From: Streptomyces sp. NBC_00620
GTDB lineage: Bacteria; Actinomycetota; Actinomycetes; Streptomycetales; Streptomycetaceae
Direction: 5' to 3'
NCBI RefSeq assembly: GCF_026341825.1
Contig: NZ_JAPENY010000003.1
Coordinates: forward strand, 1,302,001-1,366,000
Length of the DNA: 64,000 nt
The notes beneath the pieces are model-generated. The model did not search any database. It saw nothing but the letters and a program-made list of their open reading frames with translations, and was not told the origin of the DNA. Position numbers and translations under genes: made by a program. Each line of letters begins with the position of its first letter. The first letter of the stretch is position 1. Of this stretch, positions 55,841-63,671 are shown piece by piece.

Positions 55841-55984
55841 TCATCGATTCGTGATCCACGCTGCGAACCCCGAGCACGCACTAGCAGAGAGCAACGTCAA
55901 GAACTTCACGGGGATGCGCTGCATGGTCATGCGGAATCCGCCAATACGGATGTCCAGGACCGGGGCGTTCTGCTCGGGCTCCAT
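55841..55984 (-). CDS. 47-residue integrative-element protein
   Basis: ATG 55984 with GGAGG seven bases upstream; stop at 55841. Reads MEPEQNAPVLDIRIGGFRMT, MQRIPVKFLTLLSASACSGF, AAWITNR. A short beta-type N-terminus and one hydrophobic C-terminal helix. Small proteins with this pattern (DIRIGG, QR-P, hydrophobic helix, AAW-x-x-R) recur on streptomycete integrative elements (family impression). A frameshifted relative lies at 56293-56452. Function unknown. Confidence 0.6.
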   Translation of the reverse strand: MEPEQNAPVLDIRIGGFRMTMQRIPVKFLTLLSASACSGFAAWITNR

Positions 55985-56241
55985 TCGCTGACCCTCCATC
56001 AAGTCACTTGCAGAGCTGGATGCGCCTACACCCCTCTACCATCCCCAATTCGGCTTTCAGAGAGTGCACTCGGGGTCACCGATTGAGCCCGCACCTGGCA
56101 CTGAGTGTCACCCACCCCCCTCCCTTTCTCACCTTTTGTCATGATTTCGGAATCACCGTGTGGCCTTTGTGGCGCTTTTTGATCGCGCACTCGTCGGTCA
56201 AAGCTAGAACGTCATCCACAGGAAGTTCTCCGCATAGCCCC

Positions 56242-56312
56242 ATGCCTCGCAAGCCCCGCCCCCCCTTGCTCGGTACCCGGCTGCCCCGAGCGTCACCATC
56301 GGGACGTAAGCC
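56242..56312 (+). pseudogene. N-terminal stub of an HNH endonuclease
   Basis: Starts MPRKPRP at ATG 56242. After a run of seven C the frame must shift by one to read CSVPGCPERHHR, the same Cys-rich start as the HNH relic at 57527-57972 (CSDPDCPEL). Antisense to the 3' end of the frameshifted small gene. Confidence 0.35.
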
Positions 56313-56452
56313 ACGCCGCGAGCCCACTTCCCGTGGTCGTGGCGAGTGCTACCACCACCCCATCCAGGGACGCATTGAATCGTCACGTGCAGCCCGCCGC
56401 AGCGGAGTTCGAAAGCGGCTACACGATGCTCGGGCTGATTAGTCGATGCCAT
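56293..56452 (-). pseudogene. Frameshifted paralogue of the 47-residue protein
   Basis: From ATG 56452 it reads NQPEHRVAAFELRCGGLHVT, IQCVPGW. Skipping one G of a G-run then gives VVVALATTTGSGLAAWLTSR, matching the hydrophobic helix and AAWxTxR end of the 55841-55984 gene. As written, the frame instead runs on in Gly-rich shadow sequence. A single-base insertion explains it. Confidence 0.55.
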
Positions 56453-56547
56453 GCCCCAAGCGCATCATGCATGATCGGTGAGCACCACGGTTCGGCGGTA
56501 GTCCCGCAGTAGTCCCACCCCGTGCCTGTAGCCGCAAGGATTCCTAG

Positions 56548-56784
56548 TCAGGGTTCTCGTCGTCGCCGGGCGGAGAGACTTCGCCGCGCACGCTCACGTT
56601 GCCACTCCTGCAACAGCTCTTTTCGATCTTTGGAATCCTGGGGCCAGATGCCCCGGACGATGGCCATGCACGCGAACAGAAGCAATCCGAGCAAGCTGAA
56701 GACCAGCACGGCACCCCACGGGGCTCCGTCCGGAAGTTGAAACACGGTGTTGAGCCTTCCGACCTTAAATGGTCGGCGGGTCAT
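56548..56784 (-). CDS. Small single-span membrane protein
   Basis: 78 residues from ATG 56784, which follows directly after the TGA of the upstream gene, so translation is probably coupled. One membrane helix (GAVLVFSLLGLLLFACMAIV) is followed by a highly charged, Arg-rich helical tail (KDRKELLQEWQRERARRSLS). No domain recognised. Likely part of the decayed integrative element. Confidence 0.5.
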   Translation of the reverse strand: MTRRPFKVGRLNTVFQLPDGAPWGAVLVFSLLGLLLFACMAIVRGIWPQDSKDRKELLQEWQRERARRSLSARRRREP

Positions 56785-57441
56785 TCAGGCAGCAAGTACG
56801 GCGCTCCCCAGCGCACTGCTGCGATGCCCGCCCCGGTGAATTGTCACGGGGAAGGAGGAGTTCGGGCCGCGGGGATTGACCTGTGGCGACGCGTTAAGCG
56901 GGTCGAGAGTCCACGCAGGCACATCGTTCCGCACCATGCTGCCCAGCAATAGGGAAAGCAGCAGCATCAGGACTCGCCCGAGGTAGCGCAGGAGACAGGA
57001 AATCATCTCTGCCAGAGAAGCAAGAAATTCTCGCACGGCAATACGTCGCTCGTTGGCCGTGGACGCCGAACGCAGATTTTCAGCTAGTACCCTGAGACGT
57101 TCACGAGCGTCGCGCCTGTTTTCAGGCGACCACGGGGCGAGAGACCAATGAGAACCATTGAAGTATGGGTCCTCATCGAGAGATGAAACTGTCGCTTCTA
57201 GGTCCGCTGCGTGATCGACAACGTTCCAACCCCTGCTGGGTTCCAATACAGGTACGTCGAGAATTGCGTTCGGGCCTAGCCCATGCCACTCATCTCTACG
57301 AACGGAACGCCCAATACATTGAATGGCGGTTGCGATTTCTTCAATCGATCGCTGCCCCTTAAGCGTCTTGATTTGTATGGCCCAGTGTTGGCCATAGATC
57401 AGATCAAGTCCCGTATCGATCGTGGGTTCAGTCTCTTCCAT
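56785..57441 (-). CDS. Hypothetical membrane-anchored protein
   Basis: 218 residues from ATG 57441 with GGGGGTGAG upstream. Reads METEPTIDTGLDL-type start followed by a soluble alpha/beta part (HWAIQIKTLKGQRSIEEIAT, DPYFNGSHWSLAPWSPENRR), a basic helix, then one or two hydrophobic segments (ISCLLRYLGRVLMLLLSLLL). No family recognised. Codon use is less GC-biased than in the first 50 kb, as expected for foreign DNA. Paired with the small membrane protein gene downstream. Confidence 0.55.
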   Translation of the reverse strand: MEETEPTIDTGLDLIYGQHWAIQIKTLKGQRSIEEIATAIQCIGRSVRRDEWHGLGPNAILDVPVLEPSRGWNVVDHAADLEATVSSLDEDPYFNGSHWSLAPWSPENRRDARERLRVLAENLRSASTANERRIAVREFLASLAEMISCLLRYLGRVLMLLLSLLLGSMVRNDVPAWTLDPLNASPQVNPRGPNSSFPVTIHRGGHRSSALGSAVLAA

Positions 57442-57526
57442 CTCACCCCCTGAGCTAGTGCGTTGCCGCCAACAGCTTAGCGGCTCGTGCCTACAGACCC
57501 GTCCCTGCACCGGAGTTGCCCCAAGC

Positions 57527-57972
57527 CCCGTAAACCCGCCCCCTTGCTCTGACCCCGACTGCCCCGAACTGACCACGGGCGGACACTGCCCGACACATGA
57601 GCGGGAAGCCACAGCGCAGCGGGAGACACCGGGCACCAGCTCGTATGGACGGCGGTGACCGAACATCCGTAAGCGCTACCTGTACGCACATCCGTGGTGC
57701 GTGCTCGACACCAAAGCAGCAACCGTTGCTGACCACTTCCCCGAGTCACGGCGTGCGCTGGTCGCTCGGGGTGTCGCCGATCCGGGCGCGTGGTCTCTCT
57801 GCATCCGCTCTGCACGTCGTGCCACAACCGCGAGACCGCGAAGCACCAGCCAGGCGGTTGGGCTGCCGAGCGCATGAAGCCTCACCCAGTCGTAACCGAC
57901 CAGGCGGGGACCCCCTCGCCCGGCCGAGATTGCACGGCAGGGAGGGGAAAGAATAAGAGGCCGCGCAGGTAG
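57527..57972 (+). pseudogene. HNH endonuclease relic in three frames
   Basis: Segment 1 reads PPPCSDPDCPELTTGGHCPT, then HEREATAQRETPGTSSYGRR, the Cys-rich start of phage/element HNH nucleases. Segment 2, in another frame, reads IRKRYLYAHPWCVLDTKAAT, VADHFPESRRALVARGVADP. Segment 3, again shifted, reads LHPLCTSCHNRETAKHQPGG, WAAER. Together they rebuild a complete HNH protein (ADH and CxxCHN motifs), so at least two frameshifts have killed it. Confidence 0.6.
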
Positions 57973-58041
57973 GCGTGGGGTCATGGTCGCCGGGTGGGGC
58001 GTTCGGCCCAGCGGTGAGTCGTCCATGCCTGACGGATCAGA

Positions 58042-58857
58042 CTACGTACGGTGATGATGGTGTCGGTGAGGTCGAAGAAGGGCGTCGATGACGGTGGTAC
58101 GGCGTTCGTAGCAGCGGGCGAGGCGGTGGAAGGCGTTCTGCCAGGCGTGGGTGCGTTCTACGTGCCACCTCTGGCTTGCCTGGATCGGCGCCTTCTCTCC
58201 CTTGTGCGAGATGCGGCCGTGCAGGCCGCGTTCGCTGAGCAGGGTGCGGGTGGTGTCCGAGTCGTAGCCGGCGTCCAGGTGGACGGTGATGTCGTCGGGC
58301 AGCGGTGCCAGGTCGTCCAGGCGGTCCAGGGTCGGGGCGAGCAGCGGGGAGTCGTGGTGGTTGGCCCCGGCCAGGACTCGGCCCAGCGGGATTCCGTAAC
58401 CGTCCGTCATGTCCGAGCGTTTCAGGCCCTGTTTGCCGCGATCGACCGGTGACCGTCCGGTGGCCTCGCCGCCGGGGGCCTTGGTGATGGAGCCGTCGAC
58501 GGCGATCTGGTCGAGGACGAGGCCGACGATCCGGTCGTAGGAGTCCAGCGCGATCTGCTTGAGTCTGGCGAAGACGCCGAGCTGGATCCACTCGTCGCGC
58601 CGGTTGCGGATCGTGGTGGCTGAGCAGGTCGTGTCGGCGATCGCCTGGTAGGAGCAGCCGAACCGCAGGAGTTGCAGCAGCTTGTCGAAGACGATCCGGT
58701 CACTGATCCGCGGGCGGTGGCAGCCCAGCGGGTGGGCCGGATCGTAGGCCGGCCGCTGTGGCAACAGCGCCGCGAATTGGTCCCAGAGGGGTTCGGTCAG
58801 CCATGACGGCAGTGCAGGCACAGGTCTCCCAGTGATCACAGAGCGTCGCAACTCCAT
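58042..58857 (-). CDS. IS5-family transposase
   Basis: 271 residues from ATG 58857, apparently intact. N-terminal helical region (LPSWLTEPLWDQFAALLPQR), then DDE core: VDGSITKAPGGEATGRSPVD (first Asp), HLDAGYDSDTTRTLLSERGL (second Asp), and RWHVERTHAWQNAFHRLARC (Glu). The right end of the element is near 58883, because the flank through CTGTGCCTGTTCT is matched at 62211-62320. I could not fix the left inverted repeat. Probably still able to move, or recently so. Confidence 0.88.
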   Translation of the reverse strand: MELRRSVITGRPVPALPSWLTEPLWDQFAALLPQRPAYDPAHPLGCHRPRISDRIVFDKLLQLLRFGCSYQAIADTTCSATTIRNRRDEWIQLGVFARLKQIALDSYDRIVGLVLDQIAVDGSITKAPGGEATGRSPVDRGKQGLKRSDMTDGYGIPLGRVLAGANHHDSPLLAPTLDRLDDLAPLPDDITVHLDAGYDSDTTRTLLSERGLHGRISHKGEKAPIQASQRWHVERTHAWQNAFHRLARCYERRTTVIDALLRPHRHHHHRT

Positions 58858-58977
58858 GATCGCTAGGCCCTGTGCCTGTTCTACTATCTGCGCGAGCTCT
58901 TATGACGAAACTCGCGAGTTCTTGCACATTCCTCTCGGTCCTAAAGGTCACCGCGGGTCATGTGCTGCAATTGAGAT

Positions 58978-59883
58978 ATGTCTCTGGGCGAACTTCGCGA
59001 CCTGCTGGAACGGCATGCGCGGCCCGATCCGACCACTGCCATCGACGGCGTCCGGATCTGCAAGGCCGACCACGCCGTGCCGCCGGAGTCCGCGATGTCT
59101 GGCACGGTCCTGGCGGTGATCGCTCAGGGCCGCAAGCGTCTGGCACTGGGAGACCGCGTCTACGAGTACGGCGCCGGTCAGTACCTCATCGCCTCGGTCG
59201 ACCTCCCGGTGACGGGGCATTTCATCGACGCCGCCCCGGGTCCCCCCACGCTCGGTTTGGGGATGACTCTGGAACCTGCCGCCATAGCGGAGCTGCTGCT
59301 ACGAGCAGGGCCGGGGGATCTGCCTGGGCGCCCCGGCACCGTACGCCCGGGAATCGCAGTCAGTGACGCCCCCGACGAGTTGCTCGACGCTGTCGTACGG
59401 CTGGTGCGCCTGCTCGACCGGCCACAGGACCGGAAGGCGCTGGCCCCGCTGGTCAAGCGCGAAATTCTCTGGCGATTGATGACCGGGGAACAAGGCGACG
59501 TCGTTCGCCAGCTCGGCCTGGCCGACAGCAGCCTGACGCACATCAGACGTGCGGTGCAGTGGATCCGGGAGAACTACACCCAGCCGTTCCGGGTCGAGGA
59601 GGTAGCGCAGCTTTCCGGCATGAGCGTCTCTGCTTTCCACCGGAATTTTCAGACGGTAACGGCGATGACCCCGATCCAGTTCCAGAAACAAATCCGGCTG
59701 CAGGCGGCGAGATTGCTGCTGGTGAATCGTCCCAACGACATCACCGGCGTCGGACACCGCGTCGGATACGACAATCCCTCCCAGTTCAGCCGGGAGTACC
59801 GGCGCCAGTTCGGTGTCCCGCCCAGCATTGATGCGGAGCGAATGCGTAGCGGAGCCGTTCCCGCTGGTGCGGCGCTGCCGTGA
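58978..59883 (+). CDS. AraC-family regulator with AraC_N cupin domain
   Basis: 301 residues from ATG 58978, about 100 bp beyond the IS end. The N-terminal half is the AraC_N type (AIDGVRICKADHAVPPESAM, VIAQGRKRLALGDRVYEYGA, YLIASVDLPVTGHF). The C-terminal double HTH is complete (IRENYTQPFRVEEVAQLSGM, SVSAFHRNFQTVTAMTPIQF; RVGYDNPSQFSREYRRQFGV). Such regulators often control adjacent aldo/keto reductase or dehydrogenase genes, which fits the aldo/keto stub and the aldehyde dehydrogenase downstream. Confidence 0.9.
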   Translation: MSLGELRDLLERHARPDPTTAIDGVRICKADHAVPPESAMSGTVLAVIAQGRKRLALGDRVYEYGAGQYLIASVDLPVTGHFIDAAPGPPTLGLGMTLEPAAIAELLLRAGPGDLPGRPGTVRPGIAVSDAPDELLDAVVRLVRLLDRPQDRKALAPLVKREILWRLMTGEQGDVVRQLGLADSSLTHIRRAVQWIRENYTQPFRVEEVAQLSGMSVSAFHRNFQTVTAMTPIQFQKQIRLQAARLLLVNRPNDITGVGHRVGYDNPSQFSREYRRQFGVPPSIDAERMRSGAVPAGAALP

Positions 59884-60067
59884 AAGCCGACCGAGCGAAG
59901 AGGATTGTGCAACGAAGCGAGAGGATCTTGCTGGCGCAGAGTCCGTGACGTTGTTTCCATGGAGGTACCGGAGTTGTCCACCAATTCCGGGATGAAGCAG
60001 GAGGCGGGTAATGAAGGTCGCCGACCGCTCACCGAATGCGCTCCGATCACCTCCGATGGAGAGAATC

Positions 60068-60148
60068 ATGAAGTACCGCACGCTGGGCCGATCCCAAATC
60101 GAGGACTGCGACGCGCTCCTCGGCGATGAAGAGCGGGCCGGGCGGTGA
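60068..60148 (+). pseudogene. N-terminal stub of an aldo/keto reductase
   Basis: ATG 60068 with GGAGAG upstream gives MKYRTLGRSQIED, the standard start of aldo/keto reductases, but the frame diverges after about 12 residues and stops at 60148. Only the first strand of the barrel remains, so most of the gene has been deleted. The next gene starts inside the stub (GTG 60145). Confidence 0.5.
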
Positions 60149-60594
60149 CTGTGGACGACGCCGTCGCCCGCGCCCTTGCCATCGGGCCGGACTCTTCGGC
60201 GGCCGAGCGCACGATCGACGTCACGACGCTGGGTGCACGCAGCGGCATCGCGCGGCGCATCGAGATCTGGTTCCACCGCATCGACGGCCGCTGGTACCTG
60301 ACTGGCATGCCCGGACCTCGTAACTGGTACGCGAACCTGCAGGCCAATCCACGGTTCGTCGTACATCTCAAACACGGGGTCACGGCCGACCTGCCCGCGA
60401 CCGCGGCGCCGGTTGACGAGCCGACACGGCGGCGAGTGATCACCGCGGTCCTCGACCTGCAGAACCGGCCCGAGATTGCGGCGCGGGTCAGCCGACGCCA
60501 GAACTTCGACGAGTGGTTCGCATACAGCCCGCTGGTCGAGATCGTCTTCGACGACGTGACGGTGCGGACAGCGTCTTCGACGCAACCCGCCTAA
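60145..60594 (+). CDS. Deazaflavin (F420)-dependent nitroreductase-family protein
   Basis: 149 residues from GTG 60145. Sequence TIDVTTLGARSGIARRIEIW, FHRIDGRWYLTGMPGPRNWY, ANLQANPRFVVHLKHGV is the split beta-barrel of the Ddn/DUF385 family (nitroreductase/quinone-reductase type). These bind F420H2 and reduce quinones or other substrates (family knowledge); streptomycetes make F420. The start lacks a strong ribosome site and overlaps the aldo/keto stub. Confidence 0.82.
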   Translation: MTVDDAVARALAIGPDSSAAERTIDVTTLGARSGIARRIEIWFHRIDGRWYLTGMPGPRNWYANLQANPRFVVHLKHGVTADLPATAAPVDEPTRRRVITAVLDLQNRPEIAARVSRRQNFDEWFAYSPLVEIVFDDVTVRTASSTQPA

Positions 60595-60740
60595 TCCGAA
60601 CCTTCAGCCACGCCGTGGCAGCCAACCATGCTGCATCGATTGGGCCTTGGCATGCGCCCAACCGGGCACGGCGGCCGCAATACCGACAACCGCCGGTCCA
60701 CTTTGTGGGTTTGTGCGGCGAACAACCCCAGGAGACCACC

Positions 60741-62156
60741 ATGCAAGAGAACCTGATCAACAAGATCTACATAGACGGTGAGTTCGTCACCCCGCACGGC
60801 ACGGAACTCGCCGACCTGTTCAATCCCACCACCGGGAAAGTGATCGGACAGGTCCAGCTCGCCGACGAGGTCGATACAGCGGCGGCTGTTGCAGCGGCGA
60901 AGCGTGCACTGCCGGCTTGGTCCGCGACATCGAAGGAAGAGCGGCTGGACGCACTGCGCCGGCTTCAGGCCGCGGTCGCCGCGCGAAGGAACGAAATTGC
61001 GGACGCCGTCCTCATGGAGTACGGCGCGCCGGTGCGCAACGCATGGATGGTCGATTCGGCTCCCGGTGCGATCGCCGACATGATCACGACGTTGGAGGGA
61101 TTCGACTTCGCACGGCATGTCGGCAACGCAACGGTGGAGATGGTGCCGATCGGCGTCGCCGGCCTGATCACGCCGTGGAATTCCGATCCGTTCATCATCT
61201 GCGACAAGCTCGCGACCGCTCTGGCGGCCGGCTGCACCGTCGTCATCAAGCCGAGCGAGATGAGCGCGACACAGACCCATGTCGTGACCCAGGCACTCCA
61301 CGAGGCCGGACTGCCCCGAGGCGTCTTCAACATCGTGACGGGGCGCGGCGATGTCGTCGGATCCGCGATCACCCGCCACCCTGACGTCGCCAAGATCTCC
61401 TTCACCGGCTCGACCGCAGTCGGCAAGATCATCTTCCGCGAGGCGGCCGAGACGATGAAGAGCCTGACGCTCGAACTCGGCGGGAAGTCTCCGTCGATCA
61501 TCCTCGACGACGCCGATCTCGAGGAAGCCGTCACAGGCGCGTTGATGGCCGGGTTCGCCAACAGCAGCCAGGCGTGCGTCGCCGGCACCCGCATCCTCGT
61601 CCCGGAGAACCGACTGGACGAGATGCTCGCTGTCGCCACGGCGAAGATGGCAGACTTTCCCGTCGGCGACCCGGGCGACCAGGCGACCGTCATCGGTCCG
61701 ATGGTGAGCGAACGGCAGTGGGAGCGCGTCCAGGGCTACATCCGTCGTGGTGCCGAGGAAGGCGCCCGGATCGTCGTCGGCGGACCCGGCCGCCCGGAGG
61801 GCCTCGCGGACGGATACTTCGTACGACCGACCCTGTTCGCGGACGTCACCAACCACATGACGATCGCACGCGAGGAGATCTTCGGGCCGGTGCTGTCGAT
61901 CATCACCTACCGCGACGAGGACCACGCCGTCGAGATCGCCAACGACACCGAATACGGCCTGCACGCCTACGTGTTCTCGTCGGATCCCGCGCGAGCGCAT
62001 CGCATCGCGTCGCGGCTGGAGGCGGGCCGGGTGGCGATCAACGGTGGCTACGAGCCGCTGTCCCCGTTCGGGGGGTTCAAGCAGTCGGGCATCGGGCGGG
62101 AATACGGCACCTTCGGTCTTGAGGGCTTCCTCGAACCGCGGTCTGTGATGGCCTGA
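60741..62156 (+). CDS. NAD(P)-dependent aldehyde dehydrogenase
   Basis: 471 residues from ATG 60741 with AGGAG upstream. Complete ALDH: Asn147 in ITPWN, cofactor-binding KPSEMS near 170 and FTGSTAVGK, general base Glu245 in LELGGK, nucleophile Cys279 in SSQACVAGTR, and the late EEIFGPVLSI motif. Hydrolytic ALDH oxidising an aldehyde to an acid. With the AraC regulator and the reductase-like gene it forms a small surviving catabolic or detoxification set between insertion sequences. Confidence 0.92.
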   Translation: MQENLINKIYIDGEFVTPHGTELADLFNPTTGKVIGQVQLADEVDTAAAVAAAKRALPAWSATSKEERLDALRRLQAAVAARRNEIADAVLMEYGAPVRNAWMVDSAPGAIADMITTLEGFDFARHVGNATVEMVPIGVAGLITPWNSDPFIICDKLATALAAGCTVVIKPSEMSATQTHVVTQALHEAGLPRGVFNIVTGRGDVVGSAITRHPDVAKISFTGSTAVGKIIFREAAETMKSLTLELGGKSPSIILDDADLEEAVTGALMAGFANSSQACVAGTRILVPENRLDEMLAVATAKMADFPVGDPGDQATVIGPMVSERQWERVQGYIRRGAEEGARIVVGGPGRPEGLADGYFVRPTLFADVTNHMTIAREEIFGPVLSIITYRDEDHAVEIANDTEYGLHAYVFSSDPARAHRIASRLEAGRVAINGGYEPLSPFGGFKQSGIGREYGTFGLEGFLEPRSVMA

Positions 62157-62210
62157 CCGACATGTCCGGGCCTCGTGACTGATTCGCGAACCCCTGGCCC
62201 ATCGGCGGCC

Positions 62211-62320
62211 CCGCAGCACTTCGGTCAGCCATGACGGCAGCGCGGGCGCAGCCCCAGTGATCACAGAGCGTCGCAACTCAATGATCATCGAGACCTGTGC
62301 CCGTTCTGTTGCCAAGACCG
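62211..62320. mobile_element. Terminal remnant of the IS5-type element at 58042
   Basis: This stretch matches 58790-58885 closely, with small gaps (shared blocks: GTCAGCCATGACGGCAG, GTGATCACAGAGCGTCGCAA, CTGTGCC). On the reverse strand it encodes the same transposase start (MELRRSVITG-like, LPSWLTE). Only the right end of the element remains. Confidence 0.85.
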
Positions 62321-62345
62321 CCACCCCGCCTATCTGCGCTACCTC

Positions 62346-63239
62346 TCAGAGGGTGCTGTCTCTCGCTGTTTCATCCCGGATTGCCAGATTGATGCTGGTT
62401 CGAGTGCCGCGCCAGCTCGGGGTGGATTCCGCGGTCAGTCGACGTGTCATGAGGTTGATCATCGCGAGGTGGATCATGGCTTCGGAGCGGTGCGGGTGTG
62501 CGTCGTAGTCACGGGCCAGGCGCCGGTGGTTCATGAGCCAGCCCAGCGTTCTTTCGACCGTCCAGCGACGTGGCAGGACGGTGAAACCACTGGTGGTGGG
62601 GTTGCGGCGGACGATGTGCATGTCGATGCCGAGGGTGGCGGCATGTTCGACGAGGTGCTGGCGGTAGCCGCCGTCGACCCAGGTCTTGCGAACGGTTGGG
62701 TGCTCGGCGGCGACCTTCTCGATCAGGCTCTGGCCCGCGATGGAGTCCTGCACGCTCGCAGCGGTGTCCAGGACTCCGAGGAGAAGTCCGACGGTGTCGA
62801 TGACGATGCTGCGCTTACGGCCCACGATCTTCTTGCCGGCGTCGATACCCTGCCCGTGGGCGGGAACATTGGTGGAGGTCTTGATGCTCTGCGAGTCGAT
62901 GACGCAGGCGGTCGGTTCTTCCTCGCGGCCTTCCTGCCTGCGCACTTGGCGACGCAGCAGGCTGTTGAGCTGGTCGAAGACGCCTTCTTCCTGCCAGCGG
63001 GCGAAGTAGGCATAGACGGTGTTCCAGTGCGGATAGTCGTGCGGCAGATAACGCCACGGGATCCCGGTCCGGTTCACATGGAGGACCGCGTCCAGGAGGC
63101 TGCGCAGGTCATGGTCAGGGGGCCGGCCGATGTCTAGGCCGTGGCCTCGACGCTCGGACCGCCAGGCGGTCAGGACCGGTTCGACCAACTCCCACCGGGC
63201 ATCGGACAGATCGCTGGGATAACGGCGACGTTCGGACAC
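62346..63239 (-). CDS. IS5-family transposase, apparently intact
   Basis: 297 residues from ATG 63239. N-terminus RRYPSDLSDARWELVEPVLT; DDE catalytic residues in VIDSQSIKTSTNVPAHGQGI, TWVDGGYRQHLVEHAATLGI and RRWTVERTLGWLMNHRRLAR. The TGA stop (62346-62348) overlaps the left terminal sequence. Transposase length fits the IS5 group. A different lineage from the transposase at 58042. Confidence 0.9.
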   Translation of the reverse strand: MSERRRYPSDLSDARWELVEPVLTAWRSERRGHGLDIGRPPDHDLRSLLDAVLHVNRTGIPWRYLPHDYPHWNTVYAYFARWQEEGVFDQLNSLLRRQVRRQEGREEEPTACVIDSQSIKTSTNVPAHGQGIDAGKKIVGRKRSIVIDTVGLLLGVLDTAASVQDSIAGQSLIEKVAAEHPTVRKTWVDGGYRQHLVEHAATLGIDMHIVRRNPTTSGFTVLPRRWTVERTLGWLMNHRRLARDYDAHPHRSEAMIHLAMINLMTRRLTAESTPSWRGTRTSINLAIRDETARDSTL

Positions 63240-63347
63240 GGTCTCGGACTACCCGCCAAGCCCGGGCGCTCAGACCAGCGCCCGAAGCAGACGGCGCACC
63301 ACGCGACGTGTTGGGATGAAACAGGAGCAGCCAGGCCAAGACCCTCT
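62348..63347. mobile_element. IS5-family insertion sequence
   Basis: Ends judged from related terminal sequences: AGAGGGT at 62348-62354 and ACCCTCT at 63341-63347, each followed inward by CTGTTTCATCCC-type sequence (spacers of 11 and 16 bases, so the repeats are imperfect). Length about 1.0 kb around one transposase gene. Target duplications were not identified. Confidence 0.65.
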
Positions 63348-63417
63348 CAAAAGCGTGACTGTTGCACCGAGGACCCCACCAACCTCAACCGCCCCTTTTA
63401 CTCCGCAGCCGATAACT

Positions 63418-63460
63418 ACTGAAACAACCAGCAATAAGGCCTAAACACCCTCTAAAAGAG
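63418..63460. mobile_element. Isolated IS terminus
   Basis: TGAAACA...GGCCTAAACACCCTCT followed by AAAAGAGCG resembles the right end of the preceding IS (TGAAACAGGAGC...GGCCAAGACCCTCT then CAAAAGCG). It seems to be a leftover end of another copy. Confidence 0.45.
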
Positions 63461-63671
63461 CGTTTTGCCCCGGCGAGGTTGTTTGGTGGCGCTTCGCAGA
63501 CCGAGCCGGTATGGGGCTCTCGGGGCAGACGTGTCTGATACGGGGCAAGGGATTCGTGTCGCCGTTCGGCAACCCGTTTCGTTCCGTTCGCTCCTGTCTG
63601 ATCCCAACACGCCCCCGGTTGACCTCGTTTGCGCCCTGGGGAGGCGGCCTGCTCGACGGTACTACCGAAAC

